Shown: piece after piece, positions 17,551 through 26,056 of the stretch | How positions within the stretch are numbered: the stretch's first letter is position 1 | How the letters are laid out: every line of letters starts with the position of its first letter | Assembly (NCBI GenBank): GCA_024743405.1 | Contig: JANSWP010000078.1 | Coordinates: 1 to 34,022, forward strand | Direction: 5' to 3' | Length of the DNA: 34,022 nucleotides | Source of the DNA: Bacteroidota bacterium | GTDB lineage: Bacteria > Bacteroidota > Bacteroidia > Chitinophagales > Saprospiraceae | Made by a program: the position numbers and the translations under genes | The notes under the pieces: generated by a model | Seen by the model: only the letters and a program-made list of their open reading frames with translations | Told to the model about the DNA's origin: nothing | Database searches by the model: none

Positions 17551-17934
17551 ATGGCAAATAAAAGAATTCCTGCCGATTTTCAAAATCACCCAGTTGGTTT
17601 TTCAGAAGCATTGAACATCGGGTTATTTCGAGCTGTCGGAAAATATGTGGTTGATGGAGACACTGCCGATTTCATGGTCGATTTAGGATGGTATCATTAT
17701 ACGTATTTACCCATTCGAGTAAAAGATGTGGATACGCTAGAATTACGAGGAACTTCAGGTCGAGAATTAGCTTTGGCAAAAAAAGCAAAAATAAGGACAG
17801 AAGAATTGATTCACAAAAAACCTGTTTTGATTAAGACCTCAAAAGTTAAGGTCTCCTTCGGACGATTTATTGGAGATATTTTTTTTATTGGAGAAAGCAA
17901 TGAATATCCAACATTGAAGCCTATGAAAATATAA
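17551..17934 (+). CDS. Short staphylococcal nuclease (SNase)-like protein
   Basis: This 127-aa protein keeps the SNase active-site layout. V-D35-G-D37-T corresponds to D19 and D21 of the staphylococcal enzyme. R56-V-K-D-V-D61-T-L-E64 matches R35, D40, T41 and E43, and F-G-R105 matches R87. All calcium and catalytic positions are therefore present by motif alignment. Two differences stand out: there is no signal peptide or lipobox, so it should be cytoplasmic, and the chain ends about 22 residues after R105, lacking the C-terminal helices of secreted nucleases. It may be a minimal OB-fold nuclease acting on DNA or RNA, or an inactive relative. Confidence 0.72.
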   Translation: MANKRIPADFQNHPVGFSEALNIGLFRAVGKYVVDGDTADFMVDLGWYHYTYLPIRVKDVDTLELRGTSGRELALAKKAKIRTEELIHKKPVLIKTSKVKVSFGRFIGDIFFIGESNEYPTLKPMKI

Positions 17935-18035
17935 CCACAAAAAGGGGAACCCATCCTATTATATTCATTATCAGATGTATTAAAATTGGAAGGGTTGATT
18001 AAGGTAAAAGTGAAGTGATAAGGTATTTTAAAAAC

Positions 18036-18075
18036 AAAAAAGGCATTTCCGGATTTCTCCGAAAATGCCTTTTTA
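18036..18075. terminator. Bidirectional terminator
   Basis: A 15-bp stem with one mismatch (18039-18053 with 18058-18072; core AAAGGCATT...AATGCCTTT) has a 4-nt TTTC loop. It is flanked by A-rich sequence on the left and T-rich on the right. It sits 20 bp after the stop of the minus-strand T9SS gene and about 100 bp after the plus-strand nuclease gene, and so can serve both. Confidence 0.88.
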
Positions 18076-18094
18076 TATCTAAGTACAAGGAAAA

Positions 18095-20107
18095 TTATTT
18101 ACTCAAAATAACTTTCTTAGTAATCAACTGATTGTCCAATCGAATGTGGATATAGTAAACACCTTCTGCAAAACCAGCACCATTGAAAGGCAATACCATC
18201 TCGCCAGACAATTCGCCATAGTTTTTAGAAGCAACTACTTGTCCAATAGAATTGAATACAGTCATTTCAACATTTGCTTTTTCTTCCAAAGTCAATACAA
18301 CGTTAGTTATATCGCTGAATGGGTTTGGAGAAACTTTAGCTATGTGATTAACAAATACTTCTTTAGTACCTGTGATCGCTTCGTTGAATGTTTGATCATT
18401 TGCATTGATAATGTGTCCTTGAGCATTCAAAAGCACAGTAACTAAATGCATCTCATTCACATTCCAAGTAGGGTCAATTGTTACAGGATCAAAAGTATAA
18501 GTATAAACTTCACCATTGACTAAGTCAGCAGGTAAGCTACCATTTACGCCATTAAAACCACCAACTAGTTCACGACCTACATGCTTGTATACCATCTGAG
18601 AAGCAGGAACAGAAGAAGGTAAAGCTTCATAGCCACCCATAACACCGTTTCCACCACCAGCATAGTAGTTTGCTTGGTTATAGCCATTACCTGTACCAGT
18701 AACATTATCTTCTACTAAAATAACCGCCATTCGGTAGTTACCACTTGCATCTTCTATAGCAGTCGCTTGAGAAATAACAGTTACTTGACCAGTTGCTGCA
18801 TCATAAACTACTGAACTTTCAAGAGTTGCTGGAGGAGCTAAAGTAATTCTTTGGAAGAATCTGTTCTCAATATCAGCCACAACACCAAAACCGAAGTTTT
18901 CAGTTCTTTCGTTTGACATATTAGGGAATGCAGAAATTCCTAGAGAAGCATTGTACTCAGCATTTGTCATTGGGTCGCCATTGTGTACAGCGATAGGAAT
19001 GAAATGATCAGGGTAACGCTCAACCATAGTTTCGATGAAAACTTCACCTCTTGGACACCAGCCACACCAAGTACCAGTACCTTCCTCAACTACTACTTTT
19101 CTACCAGGAGCAGGATTAACACCTTCCATACTTCCTGTGATAGAGTTATTACTTGGATCATCATCAGTTCCACCATTTACATTAGTGATATTAACGATGA
19201 TATTGTTTGTTCCTGCAACAACTGAGAATGGTGTATCGTGTTCGAATTCATACTCACCCCAAGTTGGGATATTCAAACCAGAAACATTCATAGTCGCATC
19301 ATCAAGACCATTTGACCAAGTTACATCGAAAGAATTGATTGGATTATTTCCAATATTTCTAACTGTACCTCGTAAGTTTGTTGTACTTCCAGCAATTGCA
19401 AAAGGACTTGTGTTAACACCTACTAAAGCAGCATCTAAGTCTAATAATACTGGTAATTCATAGTTGAAATAAACATCATCTACAAAGAAAGTAGATTGAC
19501 CAGTAACGCCTTCAACAGGGAATAAATCCAAAGAAGCGATTGCATTAATTCCATTTGTGAATGTACCTAAAGAAGTACCATCAACAAATGCTTCCCACAC
19601 GTTTTGTGTCAAGTCACCTGTAACTTTTACTTCCATCCATTGATCTTGCTCGTAGGTACCCGTAAGGTAGTCAACACCATTACTTCTAACAACCCAAGAG
19701 TTGTCAGATAAAAACAACCATTCTAAAGCCCAAACTTGACCAATGGTTTCTTCTCCTTGAAAATTAAAGTAAGCACCAGTACCACTTTGAATTTTCATAT
19801 TCATACTGTACTCAAAAGTTCCAATTTCATATTTTCCACCGAAAGGAAGGACAACATCTTGTGGTCCACCACCAGTAGTGAAAGACTGAAAGCGAATAGA
19901 GTTATCACCACTAGCTGCATCAGCTGTAGTTACTTGAACGTCTTCAGTCGTACCTACATTACCACTCCAAGTGGTCCATTCAGAAGACTGAACACCGATA
20001 AAATCTCCAGGAGCATAACTTTCAAAATCGTCAGAGAATGTATACTGACCAAAAGAGAAAGAAGCCACAAAAAGAAAGACTAATAGTGTAAAAATTCTGT
20101 TCTTCAT
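18095..20107 (-). CDS. Large T9SS-secreted protein with Omp28/thioredoxin-like domain
   Basis: This 670-aa exported protein has a signal peptide (residues 1-20, ending SFG-Q). Residues about 22-215 look like a concanavalin/LamG-type beta sandwich (FSDDFESYAPGDF start, FFVDDVYFNYE end). Residues about 223-330 resemble a CARDB-like Ig domain (LRGTVRNIGNNPINSFDVTW). Residues about 336-570 are Omp28-like with a thioredoxin-type site C348-G-W-C351 in GTWCGWCPRGE. Residues about 590-670 form a T9SS type A sorting domain (VSPNPFSD ... GVYYIHIRLDNQ ... KKVILSK). Its richer use of GC-ending codons than the neighbours suggests high expression. Substrate unknown. Confidence 0.88.
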   Translation of the reverse strand: MKNRIFTLLVFLFVASFSFGQYTFSDDFESYAPGDFIGVQSSEWTTWSGNVGTTEDVQVTTADAASGDNSIRFQSFTTGGGPQDVVLPFGGKYEIGTFEYSMNMKIQSGTGAYFNFQGEETIGQVWALEWLFLSDNSWVVRSNGVDYLTGTYEQDQWMEVKVTGDLTQNVWEAFVDGTSLGTFTNGINAIASLDLFPVEGVTGQSTFFVDDVYFNYELPVLLDLDAALVGVNTSPFAIAGSTTNLRGTVRNIGNNPINSFDVTWSNGLDDATMNVSGLNIPTWGEYEFEHDTPFSVVAGTNNIIVNITNVNGGTDDDPSNNSITGSMEGVNPAPGRKVVVEEGTGTWCGWCPRGEVFIETMVERYPDHFIPIAVHNGDPMTNAEYNASLGISAFPNMSNERTENFGFGVVADIENRFFQRITLAPPATLESSVVYDAATGQVTVISQATAIEDASGNYRMAVILVEDNVTGTGNGYNQANYYAGGGNGVMGGYEALPSSVPASQMVYKHVGRELVGGFNGVNGSLPADLVNGEVYTYTFDPVTIDPTWNVNEMHLVTVLLNAQGHIINANDQTFNEAITGTKEVFVNHIAKVSPNPFSDITNVVLTLEEKANVEMTVFNSIGQVVASKNYGELSGEMVLPFNGAGFAEGVYYIHIRLDNQLITKKVILSK

Positions 20108-20335
20108 AATACGAATTAAGTTTTGTTAGAAAATGTATTCTGAAATTTTATTTCAAAATGATTTAAAATGGAGTGTTCCCATTCAAGGAACATGCAAATA
20201 TGGCAATACAATATTACATATATAGGTTTACAATACATAAAAATTAGAACGGATAAACCATTGTGTCTTATGTATGTCAATACTTTTGTTTGTATTGAAG
20301 TATTAGTACTGAAATTAAGTGGAGTAATTGTCCTG

Positions 20336-21520
20336 TTATTCAGTCATTTTGATTTCAAACTTACCTTCTTCAAAAATTATTTGTAGGCGCGTTCTGTTTT
20401 TGAACCAATTGATAATTTCTTCCCCTAAATATGCTCTTCGCCAACCGTCTTCCATACAAGCTTCAAAATAATCTTTATCAGCCTTCATCCTTTTCAAGTA
20501 GGTTCTTGGCATGACGATACTATGGGCAATATTATCTTCTAAACATTTATAGCGTACCAATAAATGAAGCATTTCCATCATAATATCGTGCTGTGGATTG
20601 TCACTATTGTCTCTAGGAATACCCTCCAGGATCACTTTCTCTTCTTCAGTAGGAACTCTCTTGTATAAGTCAATGAAAATATCACCGTATCGTTTTATTA
20701 AGTGATCGGGTAATCGGCGATTGTGAAATAAAGCTTCTTTTCCAGAACTTACGGCACGGATGATTTGACCGAATAATTTACCGGGTAAAATCATCTCTTT
20801 CGAATAGTTTTTCCTGCGTGCTTCCTCTGTCCTCCAAGCATATAACCTGATCAAAAATAATTGTTCACGAGGAGCTAAACTTCTGATAATATTACTGTTA
20901 AATGCCTCTTTATTCGGATCTTGCTCAAACCAACTAGGTTTTTCTAATTCTTTGCATTCATCAATTGCCCAGGCATATCGTCCTTCTTTGTTTAATTTTT
21001 TTGATAAAGACTGCCACAAATCATATAGATATAGGACATCACTTAAAGCATATTTCAATTGCTTTGGCTGCATTGGTCGACGTTCCCAATCAGTAACCGT
21101 ATAACCTTTACTAACTCGAACATTTACTTCACTTTCCACCAATTTTCTAAAGGAAACAGGATACTTATATCCTACAAAACCAGAAGCAATTTGAGTATCA
21201 AATGTATTCTTAGGTACGACACCAAACCAGGAGTTCAAAAGCCTATAGTCATTTTCGCCAGCATGGGCGATTTTAATAATATGCTCATCTACAACCATAT
21301 CCAGAAAGGGTTGTAAATTTTTGACTTTTAGGGTATCGATTAAATAGTATCCATTTTCGGTAGCAATTTGAATGAGACAAAGCGTCGTCATAAATCGTTT
21401 TTCACCTACAAACTCCGTATCAAAACAAAGCCAGGAAATATTTTTATTTTCTTCAACAAACCGATTCATTTCTGAATCTTCTTCAATGAACAAGTACGGT
21501 TGCGTTTCTATTGACATCAA
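20336..21520 (-). CDS. rnd: Ribonuclease D
   Basis: RNase D is a 3'-5' exoribonuclease of tRNA and stable-RNA 3'-end maturation. The 394-aa protein has the DEDDy exonuclease domain at about 8-195: Exo I is D34-T-E36 in CFDTEFVGEK, Exo II lies in KIAHAGENDYRLL, and Exo III is YALSDVLYLYDLW with the conserved tyrosine and aspartate. A helical HRDC-like domain follows at about 215-300 (APREQLFLIRLYAWRTEEARRKN). The length fits the family. The start could be the second Met. It is expected to act in the cytoplasm with two metal ions, and is monocistronic here. Confidence 0.93.
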   Translation of the reverse strand: MMSIETQPYLFIEEDSEMNRFVEENKNISWLCFDTEFVGEKRFMTTLCLIQIATENGYYLIDTLKVKNLQPFLDMVVDEHIIKIAHAGENDYRLLNSWFGVVPKNTFDTQIASGFVGYKYPVSFRKLVESEVNVRVSKGYTVTDWERRPMQPKQLKYALSDVLYLYDLWQSLSKKLNKEGRYAWAIDECKELEKPSWFEQDPNKEAFNSNIIRSLAPREQLFLIRLYAWRTEEARRKNYSKEMILPGKLFGQIIRAVSSGKEALFHNRRLPDHLIKRYGDIFIDLYKRVPTEEEKVILEGIPRDNSDNPQHDIMMEMLHLLVRYKCLEDNIAHSIVMPRTYLKRMKADKDYFEACMEDGWRRAYLGEEIINWFKNRTRLQIIFEEGKFEIKMTE

Positions 21521-21851
21521 AAATATGCGTTATGTATAAATTAGGAGTTCGAAGGTTCTTTAACTTTGGTAATTAAACAATTGCCAAAAAACAGGATCAA
21601 CCCTAACCTCAAGTTACCAAATTTCATTTTTTCAGGAATTGGCCAAGATAGAAACGGAATGAATAGAAAGAAAGGTTTTTAGGAAAAATCATAAAAAAAA
21701 TTATGTGAAAATTTCGTTATTAAAAATTGAAGTCCGGCAGGAAGCTTTACCTGCCAGACTTCTACTTTATAAATCCCACGTACATTTATCCATCGTTATT
21801 ATGTCCTCTATTTTTCTAAAAAAGAATAAAGCGCTAGAGAACGGAAAAACA
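21521..21851. other. Intergenic region between rnd and the Usp gene
   Basis: This region holds the terminator-like hairpin at 21729-21762 and an AT-rich stretch upstream of rnd that should contain the rnd promoter. No gene was recognised. Confidence 0.4.
21729..21762 (-). terminator. Hairpin, probable terminator of the CBS-Usp operon
   Basis: A 13-bp stem with one mismatch (GAAGTCCGGCAGG at 21729-21741 with CCTGCCAGACTTC at 21750-21762) has an 8-nt loop. On the minus strand it is followed by the T-rich AATTTTTAA. It lies about 90 bp after the Usp stop codon. Confidence 0.7.
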
Positions 21852-22970
21852 TTATATTGTATCCGTAGGCATTGCCAACACAGGGGTATCCAAGTGATTC
21901 GCCATTTTCTTGGTTAAACTATAAGAGAATAATTTTTCAAGAAACCGCTTTCTTCTATGTGTTAACATAGCCAGTAAATCAATTTTCTTCTCATGCAAAA
22001 AGTTATTGATGGTTTCTTCCAAATCAATACTATCTAACACTTCAAAATGGATGTTTTTCTCGTCTTTAAATCCAGACTTGAATACCTCCATCCGTTTCAA
22101 GACAGGTTCAACATGTGCTAAATCAATGTTGACACAATGAACTTCAGCTTGGAATAGCCCTGCAAGAGCGAGAACCGTTCTCAATGCTTCTTCCTCTTCC
22201 TTTTTAAAAGAAGTAGTCATCGCTATATTATCAATTTTTCCATCGAATACAGCTTTTTCAGGAACTACCAACACAGGGCATGGCGCCTTTTCTAAAAGAG
22301 AGGCAGCTACAGAACCTATAAATATTTCCTTTAGACCCGTAGCACCTTTAGTGCCCATGATTATCATATCTGCCTTATTCTTAGTAGCAACTGTTTGAAT
22401 GGTAGGAATGGTTTCACCTTCTTCCATGATGTGATAAATCGGCACGGATCCAAGATTGTTCTCTTTTGCAATTTCATGCAACTGAGGCACATTACTTTTA
22501 TAATTTTCAAAAGTCTCTAAATCGATGCTTTCATATATTTTCATTAAGGTTTTAGGCAAATTGACTCCTTTGATATCAGGTAATTTATAAACATGCAAAG
22601 TGGTGATACTTGCACCGATTTTATTGGCAAATTTTAACGCGTATATAAACGATTTTTCAGCTGCTTTAGAGAAATCTGTTGGAAAAAGGATGGTTTTCAT
22701 GGTTCTCACGTTTTTATTTTTTTGAAAAATGGTTTTGAACAAGATTTCAAGTTCTGAGACTTTCGGTATTTGCTTTTGAGAAATGACTTTACCTTCAACA
22801 ACCAATGCAGGAATACTACTTATATCATATGTCATTAACCTATTAACTTCATTTACTTCCTCAACGGTTAATGCTAGATTTAAATTTGAAAGGGCCGTCT
22901 CCACATTTGAACGCAACAAATCGGTCTTATTATATCCTTCCACCCCTAATACCTGAATTGCAACTGTCAT
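21852..22970 (-). CDS. Thioredoxin-like domain fused to tandem UspA domains
   Basis: This 372-aa protein has three parts. Residues 3-82 match the small thioredoxin-like fold of Thioredoxin_3 proteins (AIQVLGVEG ... ISSIPALVVEGKVISQKQIP ... ELEILF), but the usual CxxC site is absent: the equivalent stretch is VEGYNKT. Residues 91-240 are a UspA domain opening MKTILFPTDFS, with the full ATP-binding signature G206-x2-G209-x9-G219-S. Residues about 245-372 are a second, degenerate UspA domain without that signature. Such tandem Usps help cells survive energy or oxygen limitation. The gene is 5 bp after the CBS gene. A start at Met91 would give Usp alone, but the upstream frame is clearly protein-like. 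Confidence 0.87.
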   Translation of the reverse strand: MTVAIQVLGVEGYNKTDLLRSNVETALSNLNLALTVEEVNEVNRLMTYDISSIPALVVEGKVISQKQIPKVSELEILFKTIFQKNKNVRTMKTILFPTDFSKAAEKSFIYALKFANKIGASITTLHVYKLPDIKGVNLPKTLMKIYESIDLETFENYKSNVPQLHEIAKENNLGSVPIYHIMEEGETIPTIQTVATKNKADMIIMGTKGATGLKEIFIGSVAASLLEKAPCPVLVVPEKAVFDGKIDNIAMTTSFKKEEEEALRTVLALAGLFQAEVHCVNIDLAHVEPVLKRMEVFKSGFKDEKNIHFEVLDSIDLEETINNFLHEKKIDLLAMLTHRRKRFLEKLFSYSLTKKMANHLDTPVLAMPTDTI

Positions 22971-22975
22971 TTATT

Positions 22976-23428
22976 TTACGATTTTGCTAATTGGTAATCT
23001 TCTAAATTAATTGGTTCATTGGCGATGGCATTGATGATATCAAATGTTGTCAAAATACCAACCAACTCTTCGTCATCGACAATTGGTAAAGCATGGAAAT
23101 GATTCATTTTAAATAAGCCTAGAGCTGTTCTTATAGGTTCTTTAGAATCAATCTTTGCAAGACCTTCTGTCATGATATCTTTGGCTTTCCAGCTAGTGAG
23201 TCGTGTTTTTTGCAACGTTTTGTCATAATCACTTTTCGTAAATCCGTGTAAAAAGTTGAAAAAATCACTTTTACTGATCATTCCTACAATTTTTTTATAT
23301 CGAACCACAGGAATGTGATGGATATTCTTTGCATCAAAAATTTCTTTAACTTCTTTTAAAGAATCATCAGGGCTAACCGTAATAATATTCTTTGTCATTA
23401 ACGTTGAAACTGGTTTTAAAACATTCAT
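22976..23428 (-). CDS. Two-CBS-domain protein
   Basis: This 150-aa protein consists of two CBS motifs. The first covers about residues 8-65 (VSTLMTKNIITVSPDDSLKE ... HHIPVVRYKKIVGMISKSDFF) and the second about 80-140 (AKDIMTEGLAKIDSKEPIRT ... HALPIVDDEELVGILTTFDII). Paired CBS domains form a Bateman module binding adenosine nucleotides such as AMP or ATP, usually as a cytoplasmic energy sensor. With no enzyme domain attached it may act on a partner. The next gene, a Usp fusion, starts 5 bp after it, so they form an operon. Two TGA-N6-TCA palindromes lie 71 bp upstream of the start and are the likely control site. Confidence 0.9.
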   Translation of the reverse strand: MNVLKPVSTLMTKNIITVSPDDSLKEVKEIFDAKNIHHIPVVRYKKIVGMISKSDFFNFLHGFTKSDYDKTLQKTRLTSWKAKDIMTEGLAKIDSKEPIRTALGLFKMNHFHALPIVDDEELVGILTTFDIINAIANEPINLEDYQLAKS

Positions 23429-23499
23429 AATGATAGTTTTGTAAGTGATATAGGTAATATAACTGGGTGCAAGTTCTTAGAAAATAAAAGTTTGAATAA

Positions 23500-23534
23500 T
23501 GACTTTTGTCACCTTTTTTTGTGATTTTTATCAC
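23500..23534. promoter_or_regulatory. Tandem CRP/FNR-type palindromes in the CBS / kinase divergent region
   Basis: TGACTTTTGTCA (23500-23511) and GTGATTTTTATCAC (23521-23534) are both perfect inverted repeats of TGA-N6-TCA form, with centres 22 bp apart. The pair lies 71 bp upstream of the CBS start and 61 bp upstream of the kinase start. The second site also fits the CRP pattern TGTGA-N6-TCAC. An equally spaced pair precedes the gene at 26398. The regulator encoded at 24929 is the obvious candidate to bind here, by inference. Confidence 0.72.
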
Positions 23535-23595
23535 TGGGAGATATTTTGATTCCTCGTTATTTTGAACTAGCATTGCTGTGTAAAATATAAATCGT

Positions 23596-24906
23596 TTGAA
23601 AAATAAAGAAAATCAAGTACCGCGCACCGAAGCGGAAAGAAAACTCAAAGCAGTTATTGATACTGTGATAGATGGTATCTTAACGATAGATGAAAGAGGA
23701 ACAGTCGAAACTATGAATCCTGCAGCAGGTAAATTATTTGGCTATGACGTAGAAGAAATCATCGGGCAAAACATCAAAGTTTTGATGCCACAACCTTTTA
23801 GAAAAGAGCATGATGGCTACTTAGCAAGGTATCAGAAAACGAATGAGCCAAGGATTATTGGTATTGGAAGAGAGGTTAAAGGAATGCGTAAGGATGGGTC
23901 TATTTTTCCTTTGCGATTAGCCGTTAGTGAGGTTAAGTTGGATAATCGACGGATTTATACCGGGATTATTCATGATTTATCGAATGTAAAGGAAGCAGAG
24001 CAGAGAATATTGGCATTAAATCATGCTTTAGAAAAGCAAAATGAAGATTTAGATAATATTGTGAGAGAAAGAACTGAAAAATTAGCAAATGTAGTGGGAC
24101 AACTGCTTCAAACTAATAATCGGCTTGAGGGAGAAATAAAAGAACGCCATAGAATTGAGGTTGCCCTTCTTGAGAATGAAAAAGAATTGAAAGAGGCTTT
24201 AGAAAAAGAAAAGGAATTGAGCGAATTAAAAAGTAGATTTGTGAGTATAGCTTCTCATGAATTTCGAACCCCACTAAGTACTGTCCTCTCATCTATAGAA
24301 CTAATAGAGGCTTATAAAAAGGAAGAACAGCACTCAAAAAGAGAAAAACATATAAATCGAATTAAAAATTCAGTGAATTTTTTAAATAGCGTGTTGAACG
24401 ATTTTCTTTCTCTAAGTAAATTAGAGAATGGAACCATTGAGACTAATCCAGAAGAGTTTATACTTAGAGACTTTTGTTTTGAGGTTGTTGAGGCTTTAAA
24501 ACCATTATTAAAACCAGGGCAAAGACTCATACATAATGATGATTTAGGAGAAGAGAAAGTTTTTTTAGATAAAAAAAGTCTCCGTCATATCTTATTCAAT
24601 TTGGTGTCAAATGCGATTAAGTACTCCAGAGAAAACCAACTTATTGAATGTCATGCAGCGTTATATCCCGATGAATTAAAAATAACGATTAAAGATAGCG
24701 GAATCGGAATTCCAAAAGAAGAGCAAAAGTACCTTTTTACTCGATTTTTTAGAGCTAGAAATGTAGAAAATATACAAGGTACGGGTCTTGGGTTGAATAT
24801 TGTCCGTCGCTATGTGGACATTTTGAATGGAGAAATTCGCTTTAAGAGCGAAATTGGGGAGGGGACGACCTTCTGGATTCAAATTCCATTAAATCGTCAT
24901 TCATGA
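23596..24906 (+). CDS. FixL-like PAS sensor histidine kinase, candidate haem oxygen sensor
   Basis: This 436-aa soluble kinase has no membrane segment. The PAS domain (about 16-135) closely resembles FixL. EHDGYLARY and PRIIGIGRE place H72 at the position of the FixL haem-ligand histidine (H200 of Bradyrhizobium FixL), R78 at R206 and R92 at the gating arginine R220, while the H214 position is R86. A coiled coil (135-210) leads to the HisKA domain with phosphorylated H221 in ASHEFRTPL. The ATPase domain shows NLVSNAIKYS, DSGIGIP and GTGLGLNIV. No in-frame ATG precedes the PAS domain, so a TTG start is used. Haem binding is inferred, since many related PAS domains share this histidine. Confidence 0.88.
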   Translation: MKNKENQVPRTEAERKLKAVIDTVIDGILTIDERGTVETMNPAAGKLFGYDVEEIIGQNIKVLMPQPFRKEHDGYLARYQKTNEPRIIGIGREVKGMRKDGSIFPLRLAVSEVKLDNRRIYTGIIHDLSNVKEAEQRILALNHALEKQNEDLDNIVRERTEKLANVVGQLLQTNNRLEGEIKERHRIEVALLENEKELKEALEKEKELSELKSRFVSIASHEFRTPLSTVLSSIELIEAYKKEEQHSKREKHINRIKNSVNFLNSVLNDFLSLSKLENGTIETNPEEFILRDFCFEVVEALKPLLKPGQRLIHNDDLGEEKVFLDKKSLRHILFNLVSNAIKYSRENQLIECHAALYPDELKITIKDSGIGIPKEEQKYLFTRFFRARNVENIQGTGLGLNIVRRYVDILNGEIRFKSEIGEGTTFWIQIPLNRHS

Positions 24907-24928
24907 TATTAAATAAAACCAATATACA

Positions 24929-25972
24929 ATGAAAAAAATCTTAATCATTGAAGACAATCTGGATGTTCGAGAAAATTTAGAAGAAGTTCTGGAACTCTAT
25001 GGGTATGAAGCAGTTGCTGCGGAAAATGGTAAAGTTGGTGTTCAAAAGGCATTGGAAAATCCTCCTGATTTAATTTTATGTGATGTTATGATGCCAGAAT
25101 TAGATGGTTTTGGGGTACTCAATATATTGAGCCGAAAACCAGCTACGGCAGATATTCCTTTTATTTTCTTGACTGCAAAATCTGAAAAAGAAGACTTTCG
25201 AAGAGGGATGAACCTTGGAGCGGATGATTATGTAACAAAGCCTTTTTATAAAGATGAACTTTTGCAGGTTTTAGAAACAAGGCTTAAGAAGAGTGACCGA
25301 TTAAAGAAGCAATTTGATAAATCGCAAAATGGTTTGAGCGCTTTTATAAATGAAGCTAGGGGGTATGAAGAATTAAAAAAGTTGTCGGTGGATCAAAGAG
25401 GACAGACTTATAAAAAGAAGGAACTTTTATTCTCAGAATCCGACCTTCCACGGTATTTGTTTTTTGTCAATTCAGGAAAAGTTAAACTTTTCAAAACTAA
25501 TGATTATGGTAAAGAATACATCATAAAGGTCTTTAATCAAGGCGATTTTTTTGGATATACTTCTTTAGTGAAAAACCAAAGTTATTCCTATTCAGCTTCT
25601 GCAATGGAAGATTCTGAATTGACTTTAGTTCCAAAAGAAGATTTTATTAAACTTTTATATTCTAATCGAGATGTAGCTTCTCGGTTTATCAAAATTTTGG
25701 TTGATAATATTTCAGAAAAGGAAGAACAATTGTTGCAATTAGCTTATGATTCTATTCGAAAAAGAGTCGCAGATGCGCTGCTTATGTTGCACGAAAAAGA
25801 ACAAGCATCAGAATTGAGCATATTAAGAGATGATTTAGCTCGTATTGTCGGTACGGCAAAAGAAAGTGTGATTAGAATGCTTACCGAATTCAAACAGGAT
25901 CGGTATATTGACATTAAAGGAGGAAATATTCACATTCTGAATAAAAAAGGGTTAGAATCTATGCCAGGTTGA
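24929..25972 (+). CDS. Response regulator fused to CRP/FNR-type DNA-binding module
   Basis: This 347-aa protein starts 22 bp after the kinase gene and is its likely partner. The receiver domain (1-120) has E8, D9, phospho-acceptor D52 in LILCDVMMP and the conserved lysine in VTKPF. A cyclic-nucleotide-binding-type beta roll spans about 150-260 (GKVKLFKTNDYGKEYIIKVFNQGDFFGYTS). The winged helix spans about 268-342, with recognition helix GTAKESVIRML. That helix keeps the Glu and Arg by which CRP and FNR read the TGA half-site. There is no cysteine cluster for an Fe-S centre, so the signal should come from the kinase. Output sites probably include the paired palindromes at 23500 and 26468. Confidence 0.92.
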   Translation: MKKILIIEDNLDVRENLEEVLELYGYEAVAAENGKVGVQKALENPPDLILCDVMMPELDGFGVLNILSRKPATADIPFIFLTAKSEKEDFRRGMNLGADDYVTKPFYKDELLQVLETRLKKSDRLKKQFDKSQNGLSAFINEARGYEELKKLSVDQRGQTYKKKELLFSESDLPRYLFFVNSGKVKLFKTNDYGKEYIIKVFNQGDFFGYTSLVKNQSYSYSASAMEDSELTLVPKEDFIKLLYSNRDVASRFIKILVDNISEKEEQLLQLAYDSIRKRVADALLMLHEKEQASELSILRDDLARIVGTAKESVIRMLTEFKQDRYIDIKGGNIHILNKKGLESMPG

Positions 25973-26014
25973 TTCGTATAGGTAGTTTGGAAACTGATCT
26001 AAGAGTAATAAATT

Positions 26015-26052
26015 AATAAAGGGTGAACATAAATCTGTGTCCACCCTTTATT
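26015..26052 (+). terminator. Terminator of the kinase / regulator operon
   Basis: A perfect 11-bp stem (AATAAAGGGTG at 26015-26025 with CACCCTTTATT at 26042-26052) has a 16-nt loop, about 40 bp after the regulator stop codon. It is followed by CATTTTCT, not a pure T tract. Confidence 0.7.
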
Positions 26053-26056
26053 CATT

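Noticed and set aside
19035-19463. A 142-codon plus-strand frame opposite the T9SS/Omp28-like gene.
   Set aside because: It is a shadow on the opposite strand of a gene with strong domain evidence; its open length follows from the codon bias of that gene.
14220-20107. A cellulosome-like system, because of the cohesin-like domain.
   Set aside because: No dockerin or glycoside hydrolase is present, and the fold assignment is only by general pattern.
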